The notes below the pieces were generated by a model. That model saw only the letters and a program-made list of their open reading frames with translations, was not told the DNA's origin and made no database searches. Position numbers and translations under genes: made by a program. This document shows, piece by piece, positions 48,649 to 56,737 of a DNA stretch of 64,000 bases. The stretch is taken from contig NZ_BMWC01000015.1 in the NCBI RefSeq assembly GCF_014651035.1, forward strand, positions 85,804-149,803, given 5' to 3'. This stretch comes from Streptomyces lomondensis (GTDB taxonomy: Bacteria; Actinomycetota; Actinomycetes; Streptomycetales; Streptomycetaceae). Within the stretch, counting starts at the first letter, position 1. Each line of letters opens with the position of its first letter.

Positions 48649-49803
48649 GGGAAAGGGGTCGCCGGCCCGCCGCAGGGCGCCGCTCGCCCCGTCCACGTGG
48701 AAGACGGTCACGGTGCCGGACTTCTGGTTCGCCGCGAACAGCAGCGTGCCCTCCGGCGAGAGGGCGATCTGGCGCGGGAAGTCCCCGTCCACCGGCACCG
48801 TGTCCAGCAGCCTGAGCCGGGCGCCGTCCGCCTCGACCGCGTAGCGCGTGAGGCTGTTGTCGCCGCGGTTGGCGAGATAGGCGTACCGGCCGTTCGGGGT
48901 CACCACGATCTGCGCCGGGTAACTGGTGCCAGGGCCCGTGCCCGTGGACTGCGCCGCGCCGACGCGCACCCGCCCGGAGGCCGGGTCGTACGAGCAGACC
49001 GCCACCGTGTTGTCGACCTCGTTGGCGAGGTAGGCGTACCGGCCGCCGGGGTGGAACGTGAGATGGCGCGGGCCGGCGCCCGGCCGGGCCTGCGCCCGCC
49101 CGGCCTCGGTGAGCGTGCCGGCCTTCTCGTCGAGCCGGTACGTGTAGACGGTGTCCGTCCCCAGGTCGACGGCGAGGACATGGCCTCCGTCGGGGCTCGT
49201 GATGATCTGGTGGGCGTGCGGGCCCTCCTGGCCGGGCCCGGGCGGCGGACTGGAGTGCCGGACGAGGTCCGTGCGCTCGCCGAGGGCTCCCGAGGCGTCG
49301 ATCGGATGCACGGAGACACTGCCCGAGCCGTAGTCGGCGCTGAGCAGCCAGCGTCCGCCCGGATGCACCGACAGATGGCACGGGGCCGCGCCCCCGGTGC
49401 TCCGACTGCCCAGGATCTTCCGGTCGGAGAGCCGGACGGCGGTCACGGCGCCGTCCTCGCGCTCGTTCACGGCGTAGAGCGTGCGGCGGTCGGGGTGGAT
49501 CGCGAGGTACGACGGGTCGCCGACCCCGGTGAGCGTGCCGGTGCCGGTGATCCGGCCCGTCGCCGGGTCGTACGTGGCCAGGCCGATGCCCTTGCCGCCA
49601 CCCTCGGCCGACGTGTAGGTGCCGAGGTAGAGGGGGCGGGGACCGGAGGGCCGCCGGGCCGAGCGGGACGGGCTCCTGCTCGACTCGCGGGCCGGTGGCG
49701 CGGCGGGCTCGGGTGCCTGGTCACAGGCCGGCAGCGCCGCCGCGGCGGACCCTCCCGCCAGCGCGCCGACGAACCGGCGCCTGCTCCAGCCAGCACTGTC
49801 CAT
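48616..49803 (-). CDS. Lactonase-family beta-propeller Tat lipoprotein (395 aa)
   Basis: An exported seven-bladed propeller of the 6-phosphogluconolactonase/lactonase family. The signal has SRRRF (residues 7-11), a Tat motif, and a lipobox LPAC with Cys27, so it is probably a Tat-secreted lipoprotein. Repeated blade motifs include AIHPDRRTLYAVNE, SVHPGGRWLLSADYGSG, TFHPGGRYAYLANEVDNTV and VTPNGRYAYLANRGDN. Its extracellular location argues against the cytosolic pentose-phosphate enzyme. Substrate unknown. Start ATG at 49803 after GAGGGGCG. Two 9-bp direct repeats lie upstream. Confidence 0.88.
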   Translation of the reverse strand: MDSAGWSRRRFVGALAGGSAAAALPACDQAPEPAAPPARESSRSPSRSARRPSGPRPLYLGTYTSAEGGGKGIGLATYDPATGRITGTGTLTGVGDPSYLAIHPDRRTLYAVNEREDGAVTAVRLSDRKILGSRSTGGAAPCHLSVHPGGRWLLSADYGSGSVSVHPIDASGALGERTDLVRHSSPPPGPGQEGPHAHQIITSPDGGHVLAVDLGTDTVYTYRLDEKAGTLTEAGRAQARPGAGPRHLTFHPGGRYAYLANEVDNTVAVCSYDPASGRVRVGAAQSTGTGPGTSYPAQIVVTPNGRYAYLANRGDNSLTRYAVEADGARLRLLDTVPVDGDFPRQIALSPEGTLLFAANQKSGTVTVFHVDGASGALRRAGDPFPSPVAVCALPL

Positions 49804-49866
49804 GTCGCCCCTCAGGTCGTCACTCGTCCCCGTCGCGACAGCCACCTTGGCGTGGATCACCCGTCG

Positions 49867-49905
49867 GGTGCAACAAAGGCACGTGGCGTTGCGGCAGGTG
49901 CAACA
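49867..49905 (-). promoter_or_regulatory. Paired GGTGCAACA direct repeats
   Basis: The 9-mer GGTGCAACA occurs at 49867-49875 and 49897-49905, exactly 30 bp apart (about three helical turns), 64-102 bp upstream of the lactonase start. The spacing suits a dimeric activator. The regulator is unknown. Confidence 0.3.
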
Positions 49906-49939
49906 CGACTCGGGGGTTGACCAGTCCCCGTTCTCTTCC

Positions 49940-51226
49940 TCAGCGAGAACGCCCGCCGACCCCGGTCCGGTTCCGCCACAGCTGCTCCTGAACGCCCAGG
50001 CGCTCGCGCAGCCGCGTCAGGCGCGGCATCCGCACGCGCTGCTCGCGCGACACCCGGTCCAGTTCCTCCAGCAGGCGACGCGTGCGGTGCTCGGTGTCGA
50101 GCTCGTCCAGGACCCGGTTGACCTCCGTCAGGACGGCCCCCGCGAGCTGCCAGTTCCGGGGGTCGCGCTCGGCTTCCTGGCGCAGCAGCATGGCCAGCTT
50201 GTCGCGGGTGCCCGCCGCCGTGCGCAGTTCCGCGGCGAGACGTTCCTCCGCCGACTCGGCGCTGGCGCTGAGGTGGGTGGTGACCAGCACCGCGAAACTC
50301 ACCACGGCGTCGGCGATCTCGGACAGCAGCTGCTCCAGCGTGGCGCCCGTCTCCGCCTCGAACAGCGGCTTCGGCTCCCGCTCCTTCGCCAGGTCGGTGA
50401 GCGAACGGGCCAGCACGCGCAGGACGACCGTGCAGATCTCCAGCGTGTCCAGGCCGGTGCGCAGCACCACCCGGTGCAGCAGTCCCTCCCGTACGCGCGG
50501 GTTGAGTCGCAGACTGTCCTCGGCCTGCCGGAGGGCGGCGTCCACCTCGACGATGTCGTGGTCCAGGCGGCGCGCCTCGTGCAGCTGCTCCGCCGCGCGG
50601 TCGACGGGCGTACGGCCGGCGGAGGCCTCCTCGCCCAGGCGCAGCATCAGCTGCCGCAGCCGGCGCGCCAGGCCCTCGATCGACTCACCGGCCTCCTCCA
50701 CCCACACCGGCGGAGCCAGCAGCAGGTTGCAGCCGAGCCCCACGACCGCGCCGATCAGCGTCTCCAGGACCCGGGCCCAGGCGGTGTCCCCGACGGTGGT
50801 GACGCCGAGGACGAGCATCGCGCTGATCGCGACCTCGGGGACGTACTCCTCCACCCGGACCAGCCGGCCCACGGCCAGCGCGGCCACGATCAGCAGGGCC
50901 AGGCTCCACCACGTCAGGCCCACCAGCAGGCTGAACGCGATGGCGACCAGGACCCCGGTCACCACGGCGTTCACCCGCCGGAAGCTGTTGGTGAGCGTGG
51001 CGTACAGCGTCACCTGGACCACCAGCAGGGCCGTCAGGGGAGCGGTGAGGGGTGCCTTCTCCGGGCTCAGCCGCAGCGCGATGACGTAGGCGATCGTCGC
51101 CGCGGTCGCCGACCGCAGCGTCTGGACGACCACGGGATCGCGGCGCTTCTTCAGGACCCGCGTGGCGTGCGCCGTCCACTCACGTACCTCTCGCATCCTC
51201 GGGCTGTTCCCCTTCCCCTGGCGCAT
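49940..51226 (-). CDS. FUSC/ArAE-type aromatic acid exporter-like protein (428 aa)
   Basis: A membrane protein with a cluster of six hydrophobic segments in the first ~180 residues (RSATAATIAYVIALRL, LLVVQVTLYATLTNSFRRV, VTGVLVAIAFSLLVGLTWW and so on) and a long cytoplasmic alpha-helical half (about 190-428) rich in Arg and Glu. This fits the aromatic acid exporter/FUSC superfamily. The helical half probably oligomerises. The start may be ATG at 51226 or at 51196 (MREVREW). It shares its architecture with the gene at 59531, so the window has two members. The substrate is unknown. Confidence 0.83.
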   Translation of the reverse strand: MRQGKGNSPRMREVREWTAHATRVLKKRRDPVVVQTLRSATAATIAYVIALRLSPEKAPLTAPLTALLVVQVTLYATLTNSFRRVNAVVTGVLVAIAFSLLVGLTWWSLALLIVAALAVGRLVRVEEYVPEVAISAMLVLGVTTVGDTAWARVLETLIGAVVGLGCNLLLAPPVWVEEAGESIEGLARRLRQLMLRLGEEASAGRTPVDRAAEQLHEARRLDHDIVEVDAALRQAEDSLRLNPRVREGLLHRVVLRTGLDTLEICTVVLRVLARSLTDLAKEREPKPLFEAETGATLEQLLSEIADAVVSFAVLVTTHLSASAESAEERLAAELRTAAGTRDKLAMLLRQEAERDPRNWQLAGAVLTEVNRVLDELDTEHRTRRLLEELDRVSREQRVRMPRLTRLRERLGVQEQLWRNRTGVGGRSR

Positions 51227-51283
51227 CGAACGTATCCATGCAGGACGTTAATGCCCTGGGAAAACGCGGGCGACCGAGGGCGG

Positions 51284-51778
51284 TCAGGCGGACAGCTTGT
51301 CGAGGAAGGCGGCCAGGTGGCCCGTGGTCCGGTCGATCTGTTCCGCCAGGGTGAGGCTCTCCTCGAACCGGGCCCCGGTCTCCGGCACCTTCTTGCCGCG
51401 CAGGTACAGCGAACAGGCGAGGTCGGTGCACATGTACAGGCCGACGGAGTTCCCCTCGCGGCCGGCCGCCCCCGCCTTCCTCGCGGTCATCAGCGAGACA
51501 CCGCCCCGCGGGTGCGTCGTCAGGCACAGCGAGCACATGCTGCGGTGCAGGAACCCGCGCTGCGCGGCCTGGAACCGCATCGCCACCCCGACGAGCCGCC
51601 CCGCGCGCTCGGTCACCAGATAACTCCGGTCGGGCGCCCCGGGATCCCGCCACCCGAGAAAGTCGAGGTCGTCCCAGGGGCGCTCGGCGAGGTCCCGGGG
51701 CACGGCCAGGCGCTTGGCCTCTCCCTTGGAGCAGTTGACAAAGGAGTTGCGGATGTCCTGCTCGGTGAGTGATCTCAT
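51284..51778 (-). CDS. FBP-domain treble-clef zinc-finger protein (164 aa)
   Basis: A protein of the FBP (C-terminal treble-clef zinc-finger) family, related to the elongation-factor-G-binding FusB-type proteins. The cysteine pairs CSLC (about residues 82-85) and CTDLAC (about 117-122) fit the four-Cys zinc site. The N-terminus RSLTEQDIRNSFVNCSKGEAKRL is the family's helical lead. Some FusB members protect EF-G from fusidic acid, but actinobacterial ones are not characterised. ATG at 51778 follows AGGAGCCCTCCC. A perfect palindrome (51805-51827) lies in front of it. Confidence 0.85.
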   Translation of the reverse strand: MRSLTEQDIRNSFVNCSKGEAKRLAVPRDLAERPWDDLDFLGWRDPGAPDRSYLVTERAGRLVGVAMRFQAAQRGFLHRSMCSLCLTTHPRGGVSLMTARKAGAAGREGNSVGLYMCTDLACSLYLRGKKVPETGARFEESLTLAEQIDRTTGHLAAFLDKLSA

Positions 51779-51804
51779 GGGAGGGCTCCTGGTCGCTGTT
51801 TTCC

Positions 51805-51827
51805 GAAACCTAGGGGTCCTAGGTTTC
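51805..51827. promoter_or_regulatory. Perfect 10-bp-arm palindrome between FBP and DUF3626 genes
   Basis: GAAACCTAGG and CCTAGGTTTC are exact reverse complements with a 3-bp GGT centre. It lies 27 bp from the FBP start and 42 bp from the divergent DUF3626 start. Such a long perfect dyad in a 90-bp divergent gap is almost certainly an operator, of unknown regulator (TetR or MarR class by form). Confidence 0.65.
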
Positions 51828-51868
51828 CGTTCCGGGTCAGGGTAGACATCGGCGGCTAGGGGGAGCCA

Positions 51869-52783
51869 GTGGATTTCCGCGGGGTGGTCGGTACGTGTGC
51901 CCGGGCGGCGCTGCGCCATGTGGCGGCCCGCTCGGCGGGGCCCGCCGTCGACGCGCGCCTGCGCGTCACACTGAACTTCCATCCGGACCGGACGGCACGC
52001 GGCCGGCCCGTCCTCGCGGCGCTGGCACAGGACGGCAAGTACCACTCGCAGTTCGTCACCGGCACCAGCAACGGTGGTCTCACAGCCCACCCCGGGGGCG
52101 ACCGGTGGCGCTGGGAGAGCAGGATCTTCGGGGGCGCGTACGACGACGCGGCCGGGCACGAGCGGCCCGTGTACGGCGCCCTGAACTTCCGCCGGCAAGT
52201 GGTCGGCGCGGCACCCCGGTTCGGCTCCTCGCACTTCCGGCTGCGCGCCGCGACCCTGGCCCGCGCCACGTTCTGCTACCCCGACAGCGCCGCCGAGCCG
52301 GCCCACTTCGGCGTCGCGGCCCGGATGTCACTGATCGCGCTGGCCGAGGCGGACGAACAGGACGCCCTCAACGACTACATCGAGGCACATGTGCACGGCG
52401 GCGTCGACCTCGCCCGCGACGTGGAGGCCCTGGTGCTGGACGCCTGCTACCGCGGCACACCCGTCGAGACGGCTGCCCGGCGGCTGCCCTGCCCCGTCGA
52501 GTGGCACCCCGGCTACCGGCTCACGGTGGCCGCGCTGAGGGGCCACGGCGATTACCGCGGGCAGGAGTACGCCGAGCTGGGCGCCCGGATCGCCCGGGAC
52601 GGCCTCGTCGATCCCCGGGCCATCGGCGACGCCGCCCGCACCGGCAGGTACGACGCGCAGGACCTCAAGATGGTCTGGCACACCCTCGCCCGCTTCGGTG
52701 CCCCGGAGGGCGCCGGCACGGCCTACTCGGGGACGGCGGCCTCCGGTGGCCAGACCCCGGGCCTGAGTACCCCCACCGCGTAG
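51869..52783 (+). CDS. DUF3626 protein (304 aa)
   Basis: A cytosolic protein of the DUF3626 family, recognised by RVTLNFHPDR, SQFVTGTSNGGLTAHPGG and FGGAYDDAAGHERPVYGALNFRR (about residues 32-108). These blocks are conserved in the family and carry several His, Asp and Glu. Some relatives sit beside nucleic-acid-acting or toxin-like proteins, and no activity is established. The GTG at 51869 follows AGGGGGAG. Its 3' end overlaps the convergent PAS-LuxR gene by 61 bp. The shared palindrome upstream suggests it is regulated with the FBP gene. Confidence 0.82.
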   Translation: MDFRGVVGTCARAALRHVAARSAGPAVDARLRVTLNFHPDRTARGRPVLAALAQDGKYHSQFVTGTSNGGLTAHPGGDRWRWESRIFGGAYDDAAGHERPVYGALNFRRQVVGAAPRFGSSHFRLRAATLARATFCYPDSAAEPAHFGVAARMSLIALAEADEQDALNDYIEAHVHGGVDLARDVEALVLDACYRGTPVETAARRLPCPVEWHPGYRLTVAALRGHGDYRGQEYAELGARIARDGLVDPRAIGDAARTGRYDAQDLKMVWHTLARFGAPEGAGTAYSGTAASGGQTPGLSTPTA

Positions 52784-53370
52784 GCCCGGGCCACCAGTTC
52801 CGTGCGGTTGGCGGCGTTCCAGCGGGACGACAGCCGGCGCAGGTGGTAGGTCACGCCGTCGGCGGAGAGGCCGGTCTCCCGGGCCGCCCGGGCCGTGGTG
52901 GCGCCGCCGGCCAGGAGGGCGAGGATCCGGGCCTCCACCGGGGTGACCCGGGCCTGTCCGGCGGGCGCGTCCGCACCGGGCCGCTCGCGTTCGCCCTCCA
53001 CCCGCAGCATCACCAGCAGCGCCGGCGTGTCCTCCACTGTGTCGCTCACCGGGTCCGCCGTCAGCTCCCCGTACCGTTCCGCGCCGCCGGGCGCCCGCCA
53101 GCGCACCGACACCTGGTAGCGCGAGCGGTGCCGCAGCCGCAGCGCCTCGGCGATCCGCTCCACCTGCGTCGCCTCCCGCGGGCTGAACAGGTCCAGCACG
53201 TCACGGCCGCGCAGCCGCCCCGGCGTCGTACCGCACTCCGCGGCCATCGCCGGGTTGGCGAGCAGCACCGCGCCGTAGACGTCGCACACCGCGACCGGCA
53301 TCGCAACCCGGTCGAAGAGGAGCAGGGCGCGGTTGCGCCACACGACGGCCTCCAGCCGGGCCAGGTCCAT
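52723..53370 (-). CDS. PAS-LuxR transcriptional regulator (215 aa)
   Basis: A regulator with an N-terminal PAS domain (about residues 20-120; PVAVCDVYGAVLLANPAMAAE, then GRDVLDLF) and a C-terminal LuxR-type helix-turn-helix (about 145-200; VTPVEARILALLAGGATTARAA then GLSADGVTYHLRRL). It resembles PimM/PAS-LuxR regulators of secondary metabolism. The ATG at 53370 has a strong AGGAGAGG 5 bp upstream; a GTG at 53427 is an alternative start in the same frame. It is divergent from the CYP102-type P450/reductase gene, which is probably its target. Confidence 0.85.
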   Translation of the reverse strand: MDLARLEAVVWRNRALLLFDRVAMPVAVCDVYGAVLLANPAMAAECGTTPGRLRGRDVLDLFSPREATQVERIAEALRLRHRSRYQVSVRWRAPGGAERYGELTADPVSDTVEDTPALLVMLRVEGERERPGADAPAGQARVTPVEARILALLAGGATTARAARETGLSADGVTYHLRRLSSRWNAANRTELVARAYAVGVLRPGVWPPEAAVPE

Positions 53371-53426
53371 GAGCCTCTCCTGCCACGCCGGGCCGCTCCC
53401 GCGCAAGAGCGACGCGTCTGCTTGCA

Positions 53427-53442
53427 CTACACAATCATGTAG
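53427..53442 (+). promoter_or_regulatory. CTACA-N6-TGTAG dyad between PAS-LuxR and P450 genes
   Basis: A 16-bp inverted repeat with 5-bp perfect arms, 81 bp before the P450 start. LuxR-type PAS regulators recognise short dyads such as CTVGGGAWWTCCCBAG, which this does not match, so the bound protein is uncertain. Confidence 0.35.
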
Positions 53443-53522
53443 GACCGCGGCATCGTCCGCCGGGTCCCGTGGATCACGCTGGATCGCAGTACTTCCGTAC
53501 CGCGAAAGGCAGTTGCCGCGTC

Positions 53523-56500
53523 ATGCCCCCCACCGGACAGACTCCCCCCACCGCAGACTCCCTCCCCGGCGTCCCCGTCGCGGACATCTCCGCCACCGGA
53601 CCCGGCGGCGCTCCCATCCAGCAGGCCATGGACCTGATGCGCGAGCACGGGCCCGTCTTCGTGCGGCGGCTGTACGGGCGGGACACCCTGTTCGTGGGCG
53701 ACCTGGACCTCGTGGCCGACCTCGCGGACGAGCAGCGGTTCGCCAAGCACATCGGGCCCGGTCTGGAGAACGTCCGCGAGTTCGCCGCCGACGGCCTGTT
53801 CACGGCGTACAACGACGAGCCGAACTGGGCCAAGGCGCACGACATCCTCATGCCCGCCTTCGCGCTGGGCTCGATGCGGACGTACCACCCCGTGATGCTG
53901 GAGGTGGCCCGCCGGCTCATCGCGTCCTGGGACCGCGACGCCCGCGCCGGCCGGCCCGTCGACGTGCCCGGCGACATGACCCGCATGACGCTCGACACCA
54001 TCGGACTGGCCGGGTTCGGCTACGACTTCGGGTCCTTCGACCGGGCCGAGCCGCACCCCTTCGTCGAGTCCATGGTCCGCTGCCTGGAGTGGAGCATGAC
54101 CCGCCTCGCCCGCGTCCCGGGCAAGGACTACTCGGCGGCGGACGCGGCCTTCCACGACGCCGCCGCCTACCTCGCCCAGGTCGTCGACGAGGTCATCGCC
54201 GCCCGCACCGGCACCGACCAGAGCCAGGCCGACGACCTCCTCGGCCTGATGCTCACCGCCGAGCACCCGGCCGACGGCACCACCCTCGACGCCGCCAACA
54301 TCCGCAACCAGGTCATCACCTTCCTGATCGCCGGCCACGAGACCACCTCCGGCGCCATGTCCTTCGCCCTGTACTACCTCGCCAAGCACCCCACCGCGCT
54401 CCAACTGGTGCAGCGCGAGGTCGACGAGCTGTGGGGCGACCGGGCCGACCCCGAGCCGACGTACGACGAGGTCGGCAAGCTGACCTACACCCGCCAGGTC
54501 CTCAACGAGGCGCTCCGGCTGTGGCCCACGGCCGCCGTGTTCGCCCGGCAGGCCCGCGAGGACACCCTGCTCGGCGGCCGCATCCCGCTGCGCGCCGGGC
54601 AGTCCGCCCTGGTCCTCACGCCGATGCTGCACCGGCAGCCCGTCTGGGGCGACAACCCCGAGCTGTTCGACCCCTCCCGCTTCACGCCCGAGGCGGAGGC
54701 CGAGCGCCCGGTGCACGCCTTCAAGCCGTTCGGCACCGGCGAGCGCGCCTGCATCGGACGCCAGTTCGCGCTGCACGAGGCGACCATGCTGCTGGCCATG
54801 CTCGTCCACCGCTACCGGCTGCGCGACCACGCCGGCTACCGGCTCACCGTCAAGGAGACCCTCACCCTCAAGCCCGAGGGCTTCACCCTCACGCTCGCCC
54901 CGCGCACCTCCGCCGACCGCGTCCACCCGCCGCTGCCCGGCGCCGCCCAGGTCAAGAGCCCCGAGTCGGCCGAGCCGCAGGGCCTGCCCGCCCGCGTCCG
55001 CCCCGGCACCGCCGCCCTCTTCCTGCACGGCAGCAACTACGGCACCTGCCGCGACTTCGCCGCCCAGCTCGCCGACGAGGCCGCCGCGATCGGCTGCGAG
55101 ACCCAGGTGGCACCCCTGGACGCCTACGCCGCCGGCCTGCCCACCGACCGGCCCGTGGTCATCACGGCCGCCTCCTACAACGGCCGCCCCACCGACGACG
55201 CCACCGCCTTCGCCGCCCGGCTGGAAGAAACCCACGACCTGACCGGCGTGACGTACGCCGTCCTCGGCGTCGGCGACCGCAACTGGGCCGCCACCTACCA
55301 GCACGTCCCCACCCGGATCGACGAGCGGCTCGCCGCGTCCGGCGCCGCCCGCCTGCTGGAGCGCGCCGCCGCCGACGCCTCCGGCGACCTCACCGGCACC
55401 GTCCGGGAGTTCACGGCCGCCCTGCGCACCGCCCTCCTGGAGCGGTACGGCGACCCCGACGCCACCGCCCCGGACGCCGACGAGCCCACGGCCGCCTACG
55501 AGGTCCGCACCCTGACCGGCGGCCCGCTGGACGCCCTCGCCGAACGGCACGGGCTCGTCCCCATGCGGGTCACCGAGGCCCACGACCTCACCGCGCCCGG
55601 CCACCCCCGCCGCAAGCGGTTCGTCCGCGTCGCCCTGCCGGACGGCGTCACCTACCGCACGGCCGACCACCTCACCGTGCTGCCCGCCAACGCCCCGGAC
55701 CTCGTCACCCGCGCCGCCGCCGCGCTCGGCGCCGACCTCGACACCGTCCTGGACATCCGCCCCACCCGCCCGCGCCGCGACGGCATCGCCGTGGACCGGC
55801 CCGTGACGGTACGACAGCTCCTCACCCACCACGTGGAGTTGCAGGAGCGCCCGACCGCCGGGCAACTGGCCGCGCTCGCCGCCGCCAACCCGTGCCCGCC
55901 CGAGCGCACGGCCCTGGCCGCCCTCACCGACGACCCGCGTACCCTCGTCGAGATCCTCGAGGACCACCCGGCCCTGCGCGGCGCCCTGGACTGGCCGAGC
56001 CTCCTCGACCTCCTCACCCCGCTGCGCCCCCGCCACTACTCCATCTCCTCCTCGCCCGCCGCCGACCCCGGTCATGTGGACCTGATGGTGTCGCTGCTCC
56101 AGGCACCGGCCCGCTCGGGCAAGGGCGTCTACCGGGGGACCGGGTCCGGCTACCTGGCGACCGTCGAGCCCGGCGACACGGTGTACGCGCGTGTGCAGCC
56201 CTGCCGGGAGGCCTTCCGCATCGATGCCGCCGACCGCTCCGCACCGGTCGTCATGGTCGCGGCGGGCACCGGCCTCGCCCCGTTCCGAGGCGCGATCGCC
56301 GACCGCACGGCGGCCCTCGCGGCCGGTGCCGAACTCGCCCCCGCCATCTGCTACTTCGGCTGCGACGCCCCCGACGCGGACTTCCTGCACGCCGAGGAGC
56401 TGCGCGCCGCCGAGACCGCCGGCGGCGTCTCCCTGCGGCCCGCCTTCAGCGCGGCCCCCGAGGGCGAGGTGCGGTTCGTGCAGCACCGCATCGCCGCCGA

Positions 56501-56708
56501 GGCCGAGGAGGTCTGGGCGCTGCTGGACGCCGGAGCGCGGGTGTACGTCTGCGGCGACGGTGCGCGAATGGCGCCCGGGGTGCGGGAGGCGTTCCGTACC
56601 CTGTACCGCAAGCACACGCCGGACGCCGACGAGCGGGCCGCCGAGCAGTGGCTCGACGGGCTGATCGCGGACGGGCGTTACGTCGAGGACGTGTACGCGG
56701 CCGGCTGA
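53523..56708 (+). CDS. Self-sufficient cytochrome P450/NADPH-P450 reductase, CYP102-type (1061 aa)
   Basis: A fusion enzyme like P450 BM3, with size close to BM3. The heme domain (about residues 1-460) has FLIAGHETTSGAMSF (I-helix), EALRLWP (ExxR) and FGTGERACIGRQFALHEA (Cys heme ligand). The FMN domain (about 490-640) begins LHGSNYGTCRDFA. The FAD/NADPH domain (about 690-1061) has RHYSISSSP and VVMVAAGTGLAPFRGAI, and CGDGARMAPGV near the end. It is a soluble fatty-acid hydroxylase type that draws electrons from NADPH without partner proteins. It is divergent from a PAS-LuxR regulator. The ATG at 53523 is taken; no strong ribosome site is visible. Confidence 0.93.
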   Translation: MPPTGQTPPTADSLPGVPVADISATGPGGAPIQQAMDLMREHGPVFVRRLYGRDTLFVGDLDLVADLADEQRFAKHIGPGLENVREFAADGLFTAYNDEPNWAKAHDILMPAFALGSMRTYHPVMLEVARRLIASWDRDARAGRPVDVPGDMTRMTLDTIGLAGFGYDFGSFDRAEPHPFVESMVRCLEWSMTRLARVPGKDYSAADAAFHDAAAYLAQVVDEVIAARTGTDQSQADDLLGLMLTAEHPADGTTLDAANIRNQVITFLIAGHETTSGAMSFALYYLAKHPTALQLVQREVDELWGDRADPEPTYDEVGKLTYTRQVLNEALRLWPTAAVFARQAREDTLLGGRIPLRAGQSALVLTPMLHRQPVWGDNPELFDPSRFTPEAEAERPVHAFKPFGTGERACIGRQFALHEATMLLAMLVHRYRLRDHAGYRLTVKETLTLKPEGFTLTLAPRTSADRVHPPLPGAAQVKSPESAEPQGLPARVRPGTAALFLHGSNYGTCRDFAAQLADEAAAIGCETQVAPLDAYAAGLPTDRPVVITAASYNGRPTDDATAFAARLEETHDLTGVTYAVLGVGDRNWAATYQHVPTRIDERLAASGAARLLERAAADASGDLTGTVREFTAALRTALLERYGDPDATAPDADEPTAAYEVRTLTGGPLDALAERHGLVPMRVTEAHDLTAPGHPRRKRFVRVALPDGVTYRTADHLTVLPANAPDLVTRAAAALGADLDTVLDIRPTRPRRDGIAVDRPVTVRQLLTHHVELQERPTAGQLAALAAANPCPPERTALAALTDDPRTLVEILEDHPALRGALDWPSLLDLLTPLRPRHYSISSSPAADPGHVDLMVSLLQAPARSGKGVYRGTGSGYLATVEPGDTVYARVQPCREAFRIDAADRSAPVVMVAAGTGLAPFRGAIADRTAALAAGAELAPAICYFGCDAPDADFLHAEELRAAETAGGVSLRPAFSAAPEGEVRFVQHRIAAEAEEVWALLDAGARVYVCGDGARMAPGVREAFRTLYRKHTPDADERAAEQWLDGLIADGRYVEDVYAAG

Positions 56709-56737
56709 CCGGAGCGAAGGGGAGGGGTGGGCACACG

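Noticed and set aside
53427..56615. 1062-aa minus-strand open frame opposite the P450/reductase
   Set aside because: Gly/Val/Asp-rich shadow of a clear CYP102-type gene; no recognisable motif.
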